A DNA stretch of 64,000 nucleotides. It comes from Heterohyrax brucei (lineage: Eukaryota > Chordata > Mammalia > Hyracoidea > Procaviidae). The stretch is taken from NCBI GenBank assembly GCA_028571685.1, contig CM053143.1:52817208-52881207 (forward strand). The letters run 5' to 3'. Of the stretch, positions 57,332 to 64,000 are shown in pieces (position 1 is the stretch's first letter; each line of letters opens with the position of its first letter). The translations under genes and the position numbers were made by a program. The notes under the pieces were generated by a model. That model was not told the origin of the DNA. It made no database searches and saw nothing but the letters and a program-made list of their open reading frames with translations.

Positions 57332-57776
57332 ACACAGTAGGTAAACATAAAGTAAACACAACTGACTGATGGCACAGAGACAGCACTCAATTTCAAATCC
57401 CTTGAAGAGGTAGACCATGATGGTGTCAGAAAGCTCCCAAAACAAAGAATCAAATGTTACAGAGGCAGAGTATATCTTGGTACTATCAGAGGGAGAATAT
57501 AATTTATTAATATTTAGAACTCTTCAAGAGATCAAGAAGGAAATGAGGCAAAATGCAGTAAGCATAATGACAAATTGAAAAGACTGCATAAAAATATACA
57601 GAGGCAAGAGTTAGAAGTTCAGAAAATTAATAAATATCACAGAATTAGACAATCTAATAGAGAGCCAAAGGAGGAGAATTCAGGCAATGAAAGGCTGAAT
57701 TACTGAGACTGAAGATAAAGCACGTGAAACCAACATATTTGAGGAAAATTCAGATAAAAATATGTATGTGTGTGTA

Positions 57777-57817
<41 letters not shown>

Positions 57818-58302
57818 AAACACTAAGAATTATGTGGAGCTTTATCAGGAGGAATAATCTACTAGTGACTGGAGTACCAGAAGGGGGTAAAGGACAACAG
57901 AAAATACAGAGAGAATTGTCAAGTTTTCTTGATGCGAAAACTTCCCTGATATCATGAAAGATAAGAATATATCTATACAAGACACCCATCAAACTCCATA
58001 CACGGTAGATCCTAAAAGATAGACACTATGACATATTATAATTAAACATGCCAAAACTGTAGATGAAGAGACAATTTTCAAGAGGCTATTGCCAAATGAA
58101 GAATAGCCTGCAAGACTGAGTGAGACTAACCTCAGAATACTCAGCAGAAACCATGCAGGAAGCTTTGAAAGAAAATACTTGTCAGCCAAGAATTGTATAT
58201 GAAACAAAAGTGCCTCAGAAATATGATAGTGAATTAGTTCATTTCCAGATAAACAAGAACTTGAGAAATTTGCAAAAACCAAATCAAAATTATAAGAAAT
58301 AC
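57332..58302 (+). pseudogene. L1 ORF1 remnant of L1-F
   Basis: A polar, coiled-coil-like stretch broken by many stops leads to the RRM-side phrase 'NNLLVTGVPEGG' (in 57724-57957, which also contains TA-repeat translation) and the C-terminal side 'SAETMQEALKENTCQPRI' through 'QINKNLRNLQKPNQNYKKY' (58120-58305). The TA microsatellite at 57777-57814 lies within it. More decayed than the ORF1 of L1-B or L1-C. Confidence 0.75.
57777..57814. repeat. (TA)n microsatellite
   Basis: About 18 TA units after 'gtgtgtatatatg'. Confidence 0.93.
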
Positions 58303-58751
58303 TAAAGAAAGCCCTTTGGTTTGAAAATCAATAATGTAAGGAAACAACTGGAGACTAGAAGACAGAATAGAGCAGCTGGACATCAACGTAAACAGGGGAA
58401 ACACAAAAATAAATCAAAGGCAAAACACAGAAAATAGGAAAACAGAGATGTCAGTATGAAAACATTACACCAGAAATAGGGACTTAAATAAAATGTAACT
58501 ATAGATCTTTCACATGGAAAGGAAGTCAAGGTAAAAATACAGAAATTAAAGAATGATTTAAATTTAGAAAAATAGGGGAAAATGTTAACTACAAAGGACC
58601 TATCAATCAAATAAAAAATTGAGAAAAACATGAAGTCTCAGCAAACATAAAGACACCAACATTCAAAATGATAAAAAGAAAGACATGTAAAGAAAAAGAC
58701 TCTGTAGAGAAAATTAAATGGAACAAAAGAATTGTCTACAACACATACATA

Positions 58752-58784
58752 GCCGCACCACACCAAGTGCCATCAAGTTGGACC
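58752..58784 (-). repeat. 33-bp micro-insertion with 13-bp target duplication
   Basis: 'caacacatacata' at 58739-58751 and again at 58785-58797 flank a 33-base insert. On the minus strand the insert contains 'gtccaacttgatggcactt' and then 'ggtgtggtgcggc', which matches the SINE-tail micro-fragments ('atccgactcgatggcactt' at 2104-2138). No SINE body, no poly-A. Confidence 0.78.
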
Positions 58785-59087
58785 CAACACATACATAAAA
58801 GGCATAAAAATGACAACACGTAGTAAAGTAATTCACAGACTCAAATGGGAATGAAAATATATCCTACCAGAACCTATGGGACACAGCAAAAGCAGAGCTC
58901 AGAAGTCAATCTTAATAACTGTGCACATCCAAAAAGAAGAAAGGACAAAAATAAAAAAAAAAAAAAATTAACCCTACAATACCAACAAGTAGAGAGAGGC
59001 AAAAGAACCCCACAATCACTAGAATAAAGCAAATAGTAAAACTTAGAGGAGAATTAAACTGAGAATAGAAACATGATTGAAAGTGTC

Positions 59088-59310
59088 TATGCATCTACAG
59101 GGTATTATCCTGCTGACCTCTGGCTGGAGGAAGGAGAATGGGTGGAGAGGACGGGAAAGGAGACTGCTGGGAGGATGAGACATGTATGGAGCAGAGAGGA
59201 ATAGTGTGCTGTCACCGGACAGGGAGAGCAGTGGAAGCTGCATATAGGTGGGCATGTAAATTTATATGGGAATGTACATTTTCACTCAGTCATATTAAAT
59301 AAAAAAAAAA
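59088..59310 (+). mobile_element. L1 3' UTR-only insertion in L1-F (second)
   Basis: This is 223 bp, from 'tatgcatctacagggtatta' to an A10 tail, flanked by the perfect 9-bp 'gaaagtgtc' at 59079-59087 and 59311-59319. It is nested in ORF2 of L1-F. The short minus-strand frame across it is not coding. Confidence 0.93.
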
Positions 59311-60265
59311 GAAAGTGTCAACCAGAACAAAAGCTGGATGTTCGAAGAGATCAACAAACTGATAAAAGAAAAACAGGAGAGGAAGCAAATAACTTGAATA
59401 AGATATGATATGGGTAATATCACAACAGACCATACTGAAATTAAAAGAATCATAGCAGAATACTATGAAAAATTGTACTCTAATATGTTTGAAAACCCAG
59501 AGGCAATGGACAAATTCTAGAAAAATGCTACCTACTTAAACTAACACAAACAGAAGTAGAGCAACCAAATAAACTCATCACAAAAGAAGAGATTGAAAAA
59601 GTAACTGAAAAACTCTTGACCAAAAAAAAAAAAGCCCTGGCCATGATGACTTGCTTCACTGGAGGATTCTGCCAAACTTTTAGTGGAAAGTTAACACCCA
59701 CTATTTCTAAAGGTATTTCAGAGGATAGAAAGGATAGAATGAGTACTGTAAGACTCACTCTATGAAGCCAGCAAAACCCTGATACCAAAACCATATAAAG
59801 GCACCACAAAAAGGGAAAATTACAGACGAATATCTCTCATGAACTTAGATGCAAAAATCCTCTTCAGAATCCTAGCCTGTAGAATTCAACAACATATCAA
59901 AAAACATAATTCACTATGACCAAGTGCAATTCAAGTACATTCACAGGGATTCACAGATTGCTCAAAAGGAGAACAAAAGGTAATCAACCGCATAAAGAAA
60001 ACAAAAGACAGGAAACAATTGATTTTAGCAAATGATGTAGAAAGTTATTTGACAAATCCAGCACCTATTTATGTTTAAAAAAAATTCGGCAAAATAGGAA
60101 TAGAAGGGAAATTTTTCAACATAATAAAGGACATTTACGTAAAGTCAATAGTTAACATCATCCTAACCGGAAACAATCTGAAAACATTTCCCTTGAGAAT
60201 GGGAACCAAACAAGATGCCCATTGTCACCAATGGGCAAACAGACAAGATAAAGAGATAAAACCAA

Positions 60266-60330
60266 AAGCCAAATCCACTGCTATCGAGTCCATTCTGACT
60301 CATAGTGACCGTACTAGCACAGTAGAAAGC
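60266..60330 (-). mobile_element. AfroSINE tail fragment in L1-F
   Basis: 'aaaccaaaagccaaatccac', 'tgctatcgagtccattctga' and 'ctcatagtgaccgtactagc' plus 'acagtagaa' are the reverse complement of the SINE 3' third. The insert lies between the ORF2 halves 'aaagagata' and 'gcacatccatactggcaaag'. The body and head are absent. Confidence 0.85.
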
Positions 60331-60619
60331 ACATCCATACTGGCAAAGAAGTCAAAGTATCTCTTTTTGCAAATAATAATATCTTATCCCTAAAAAAATA
60401 CACAGAGAAAAACTACTGGAACTAAGAGTTCAGCAAGGTATCAGGATACAAGACAAACCTACATAAATCGGTTGGATCCCTTTACCCCAGAAAAAGACCA
60501 CCAAAGAAGAAATCACCAAATCATAGCCCCCAAGAAGATAAAACATCTAGGAATAAACCTAACCAGACACGTAAAAGACCTCCAAAGTAAGCTACAAGAC
60601 TGTATTGCAAGAAACCAAA

Positions 60620-61705
60620 CAAACAATGAACAAATATTAAATTTCTTGTTACACTTGGCAAGAGTGGAAATGAAATCAGGCACAAATTAGTCCAAGTTTA
60701 TGGGGATAATGCCATGAAGAAAATGGCAGTGTACAAATAGATTAAATGTTTTTCTGAGGGAAGAGAAAGTATTACTGATGAAGAGAGGTCGGGGCAGCCG
60801 GTAATGAGCAGAACTGATGAAAACATTGCAAACATTCATTAAGCTATGTATCAAAATCATCAGCTGACTGTGAGAAGCATAGCAGATCACATAAGCATCG
60901 ACAGAGAAACAGGAAAATCCTAACCAAAAATCATGGCATCATAAAGGTCTGTGCAGGAGCTCACCAATGAACAAAAGCAAAGGAGAGTAGGAGGCTGCCA
61001 AGACCTTTTGGAGAGGCAAGACAAAGTTTTGGGCAAAGTTATCACTGGTGGTGAGACAGGGGTGTACCAATACAACCTGAAACAGAGTATCAGACTGGAC
61101 AATGGAAGTCAGCCAATTTTCTACAATCAAAATAGCTTTATCAGTCCAAACTGAATCAAAATGATGTTGCTAAACTTCTTTGATATCAGAGAGATTATTT
61201 ATTATCAACTTGTACCAACTGGACAAACAGTTAAACCATGTTTACTATTTGGAAATGCTGAAAAGGCTGTGTGAAAAAATCAGATGAAGATGACTTGATC
61301 TTTCTGCTAACAAGTCATAGTTCTTACATGGCGACAATGCACTAGGTCGCATGACACTGCCTGTGAGGAAGTTTTCAACCAGTAAACAAGTAACTGTTTT
61401 GGAACATCCTACCTACTCACCTGATCTGGCCCGCAGTGACTTTTTTCTTTACTTGAAGATAAAGAAAGTCTTGAAAGGAAGACATTTTGGTCACATTTGG
61501 GACATCAAAGGTAATATGAAGATGGCTCTGGTGGTTATTCCAGAGAAAGAGTTCCAAAATTGCATTGAAGGGTGTACTAGGTGTAGTTGTCAGTGCATAG
61601 CATCCCAAGGGGAAGGTGACCATAGTGATATTCAGTGATGAGGTGTGTAACTACTTTTTCTAGAATGAGTTTGCAAAGTTAATTGTCAGACCCTCATATA
61701 TCCAA
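60620..61705 (+). mobile_element. Mariner-type DNA transposon, dead
   Basis: A cut-and-paste transposon of the Tc1/mariner group. The transposase reads through several frames from about 60625. N-terminal helix-turn-helix phrases: 'YGDNAMKKMAVYK' and 'LTVRSIADHISIDRET' (60861-60915). Catalytic core: the first Asp of 'ITGDE' is Gly here (about 61050); 'HGDNA' near 61330 is kept; 'HPTYSPDLARSDFF' (61405-61446) keeps the third acidic position and the mariner signature YSPDL. The end is 'ASQGEGDHSDIQ' at 61638, followed by 'aactactttttctagaatga' and 'aattgtcagaccctcatata', a mariner-like 3' end. No full inverted repeat was confirmed. Confidence 0.88.
61351..61638 (+). pseudogene. Mariner transposase C-terminal frame
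   Basis: A 95-codon frame with 'VTVLEHPTYSPDLARSDFF', 'KIKKVLKGRHFGHIWDIK' and 'IPEKEFQNCIEGCTR', the C-terminal third of a mariner transposase including the YSPDL motif and the final acidic residue region. Upstream parts lie in other frames with stops (60951-61154 carries 'TNEQKQRRVG', 'CQDLLERQDKVLGKVITGGE'). Non-functional: one of the three catalytic acidic residues is lost and frameshifts divide the gene. Confidence 0.88.
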
Positions 61706-61714
61706 CTCTGTTTT

Positions 61715-61780
61715 GCAGTTGGGCAAACTGGTTCTCTGAGACATGGCACAATTTTATCTAAGGTCACTGTAGTGCATTGA
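61715..61780 (-). mobile_element. Possible MIR core fragment
   Basis: 'tgggcaaactggttctctga', 'gacatggcacaattttatct' and 'aaggtcactgtagt' loosely fit the MIR core (actgaggctcagagagg ... cccaaggtcacacag). Strand and identity are uncertain; too short and decayed to be sure. Confidence 0.3.
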
Positions 61781-61784
61781 GTTG

Positions 61785-62307
61785 TATCCTGCAAATAACA
61801 TGCATGGGAATTTGGTTAGGCCATGATTCCCCTGTTTTGTCGCTTTCTGATGCTGTAAATCCCAATCTCTGTTTGTGGTTAATAAACTGGATTCATGTTA
61901 AAAAGGCTTAGAGTGAGACTGTAAAACCTGTCCTGAGATCACCTCCTTCAGCTAATATAAAGGGATTTTCCCTTGACTGTGGCTTGCACCACTTTTTATT
62001 CTTTCACCAAACAAGCGATGAAAGGAAAGGGAAATAAGCAAAAAGTTCTGAACCTCATACCATCAAGAAAGCCGCACTGAGAGCAGACTATGTCCTTCAG
62101 ACCTGAGATTCCTGCTCCAAGATGCTCCCTGACCAATGACTGATGCAACAGACTTCCCTCCAGAACCAAAAAAAGGAGAGACCTTCCCCTGGAGTGGACA
62201 CCCTGATGTCAGATCCAGAACATATGGGACTATGTAACAATAAACTTTTCTTGTTAAAGTCACCTACTTGGGTATTTCTGTTGGAGTAGTGCTAGTTGAT
62301 AAAGACA
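61785..62307 (+). mobile_element. LTR-like repeat, same family as 1811-2412
   Basis: 'atgattcccctgttttgtcg', 'ggttaataaactggattcat', 'agaaagccgcactgagagca', 'gagaccttcccctggagtgg' and 'gtaacaataaacttttcttg' then 'tatttctgttggagtagtgc' and 'tagttgataaagaca'. The closing segment, AATAAA plus 'gtatttctg...gataaagaca', matches the minus-strand copy at 1811-2412. LTR-like organisation is inferred from the polyadenylation signal near one end. Confidence 0.6.
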
Positions 62308-62942
62308 GTCATGTTGGATTAAAATGAAAATAAAAATTCATGTCTATATGACTTCAAAAACCAGACTATTGTGAAAATCTCAAGAACCCTTCAATAAACT
62401 TATTAGTTATGCTTTACAAATTTAAACTACCAACTCCAGTTAGTATTAAATTACTATGAATTATTTACAGTATAAAAGGTGTTAAAACGGAGTCTTGCAT
62501 GCAAAGAAATTCAATTTCTAACTTAGAAGCAGACAAATTTTATTTGTAACTTCAACCAAGACTTGTTTTGGTCTTTGAAAGATATATAATTTTTAAAGAA
62601 AACAGAATAGAATAAGAAAACTCCCCGACCTGGAAGAAATTTTAAACATATACGAAGAAACTAGAAGAGTGTGTGGAACACCTACGTTTTCATCTTTTAC
62701 TCAAGCTCAGTAGTTGTAAACACCACGCCGCTCTTATTTAAAGTATATCATCTCCCACCTCACACCTACCTACTTGACTAATATTTGTACAGTTTTTAAT
62801 TTTAAATGTACACCTATTGAAATATAATCCACAAATCCACGAAAATAACGAAAATTTTCAACACCCCGGAAATTTTCCTCGTCTCTTTCCCAGGTCAACG
62901 CCAGTTGTTCTCCGTTTTTATTATTCTAATTTCTATGTTGTT
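62308..62942. other. Unique DNA, no gene seen
   Basis: No recognised feature. Confidence 0.4.
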
Positions 62943-63212
62943 TTTAGGTGACACTGAGTTGGTTCTGACTGTTGGTGACCATGTGTACAACACAACAAAA
63001 AAACTGCCTACTCTTGCATCATCTTCACGGTTATGCTTAAATCTGTCGTTAAAACCACTGTGTCAATCCGTCTCATTTGAAGTCTTCCTCTTTTCTGCTG
63101 ACCCTTTTCTTTATCAAACGTGATGTCTTTCTCCAGAGACTGATGCCTCTTGATAACATGTGCAAAGGAACATTCTGGGTGTACTTATTTCAGGACAGAT
63201 TTGTTTGGTATT
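62943..63212 (-). mobile_element. BovB 3' end fragment, minus strand
   Basis: 'tttttaggtgacactgagtt' with 'gttctgactgttggtgacca', 'gtgtcaatccgtctcatttg', 'aagtcttcctcttttctgct' and 'tttatcaaacgtgatgtctt' are the reverse complement of the BovB tail and end of ORF. It ends near 'caggacagatttgtttg'. Confidence 0.88.
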
Positions 63213-63224
63213 TTTTCACCTTAA

Positions 63225-64000
63225 ATTAGCTTTACTCATTCTAGCACTTCTTATAAGTGAAATTTTATGAAATGTACTTTCTTATTCTAGCATAATCTCT
63301 TTGAGTCTTCTATATAATTTCGTGTATCAGCAGTTTGTCCTTTTTTCATTGCCAACTAGTATTATGTGATTATGTTACTATTTATTTACCAATCTATTTG
63401 CTTATGTATTTTCTTACTGATATGTATTGGGGCTGTTCAGAGTTTTGACTATTCGAATACTCTGAAATAAGAATTTTATTGACATATTTCTTTGGATTGT
63501 CACTTCTGTATCTCTTGGAAAAATAGCCATGGAATGGAATTGCTAGTTGAAGTGTAGCTGTATCCATAATTTTCTAAGAAACTTCTAAAACTTTTCCAAA
63601 GTTGTATTTTTTATTTTCTCATCAGTAATGTATGATATCCTACTTGCTCTTTATTCTTGCAATTTGTACTGTCAGGTTATTTATTTTTATTTTAGCCATT
63701 GCAGTGGCTGTGTAGTAGCATCTCATTGTGGTTTTAGTTTTCACTTATCTAATTAGTAGTGATGTGTAGTTTTACTTAATGCTTACTGCCATTCACATAT
63801 CCTCCTTCACGAAGTGTAGTCCAAGTCTTTTGTCCATTTTTGTTGCTTTTCTATTATTGAATTGTTGGATATCTTTATATATTTAATGTGTCATATGTGT
63901 GTTTTACAAATACTTTTTTTCTTACTCTGTGGCTTACCTGTCCATTTTCTTAAAGTCTTTTTTCTAATGAACAGAAGCATAAATGTTGATGCTGTATAAT
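63225..64000 (-). mobile_element. Ancient L1 ORF2 3' part, runs off window
   Basis: 'ggaatggaattgctagttga', 'tctaagaaacttctaaaact', 'tttccaaagttgtatttttt', 'gtggctgtgtagtagcatct', 'cattgtggttttagttttca' and 'cttcacgaagtgtagtccaa' follow the antisense of the ancient L1 ORF2 C-terminal region in order. Highly decayed. Continues past base 64000. Confidence 0.85.

Larger units (their letters stand above)
55985..60615 (+). mobile_element. Old L1 with many nested insertions (L1-F)
   Basis: The start 'ggaggaggggccaaattgtg' and 'ctttaacaacaaatgcctga' with 'gggggccctgaataacaaag' reads as an L1 5' UTR. A decayed ORF1 (to about 58302) and ORF2 from about 58840 follow, ending at 60615 where a mariner begins. 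Nested inside are two L1 3' UTR insertions (56663-57318, 59088-59310), a TA microsatellite, a 33-bp micro-insertion and a SINE tail. The ORF2 3' part and the 3' UTR are missing beyond the mariner. Confidence 0.82.
58840..60615 (+). pseudogene. L1 ORF2 remnant of L1-F, FADD changed to FANN
   Basis: From 'aatgggaatgaaaatatatc' the sequence follows ORF2 just after the endonuclease domain (compare 27255 in L1-C), so most of the endonuclease appears to be missing between 58302 and 58840. RT phrases include 'ctatgaagccagcaaaaccc' and 'aacttagatgcaaaaatcct'. Near 60358-60378 the active site reads 'ctttttgcaaataataat', giving F-A-N-N, so both catalytic Asp are lost. Interrupted by insertions at 59088 and 60266. 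Confidence 0.8.

Noticed and set aside
1-64000. CRISPR array, phage, operon or bacterial gene cluster
   Set aside because: The sequence is mammalian, AT-rich and full of SINEs and LINEs; no such structure exists here.

Overview
This window looks like non-coding nuclear DNA of an afrotherian mammal, most likely a proboscidean (elephant) or another paenungulate. That assignment rests on the repeats. There are about twenty copies of a tRNA-headed SINE with the afrotherian layout (tRNA-like head, then a block reading 'ctatggggcagttctactct', then a tail near 'gagtcggaatcgactcgacggc'). There are also two SINEs with a tRNA-Gly-like head, several BovB/RTE LINE copies, and a lineage-type L1 with a long, distinctive 3' UTR. 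Older eutherian layers are present too (MIR, an MLT1-type MaLR LTR, ancient L1M tails). I see no host protein-coding gene, no rRNA, no functional tRNA and no CRISPR array. Every recognisable coding stretch belongs to a dead transposable element.

Layout. 1-3.6 kb: a SINE, an LTR-like element and unique sequence. 3.6-10.4 kb (minus strand): a truncated L1 abutting a 3 kb BovB LINE that was itself split by a solo LTR with a 5-bp target duplication. 10.4-17.8 kb: mostly unique DNA with scattered SINEs and a curious duplicated 75-bp block. 17.8-30.2 kb: two near-full-length L1s lying head to head, 5' ends about 30 bp apart. 30-40 kb: an internal-start L1, an ancient L1 tail, another truncated L1 with its full long 3' UTR, and an MLT1 LTR. 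40-56 kb: SINE-rich unique DNA with BovB fragments and two insertions made only of L1 3' UTR. 56-62.3 kb: an old L1 carrying at least five nested insertions, then a dead mariner transposon and an LTR-like element. 62.9-64 kb: a BovB 3' end and an ancient L1 running off the window.

How the parts relate. L1 copies supply RT/endonuclease remnants, and the L1 3' UTR-only insertions carry clean target-site duplications. BovB copies share their 3' tail with the afrotherian SINEs, as expected if BovB machinery moved them. RT catalytic motifs are altered or deleted in several copies (FADD deleted at about 6245, FANN near 60370, YADN near 42345, YTDD near 8035), so nothing here looks currently mobile.

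The most unusual signal is a set of tiny insertions (16-35 bp) sharing a 'ggcacttggcttggc'-like core derived from a SINE/BovB-type 3' tail. Two of them (4709-4724 and 58752-58784) have perfect flanking duplications of 10 and 13 bp. Element boundaries are read by eye and most are accurate to about 5-20 bp; those given with target duplications are exact.
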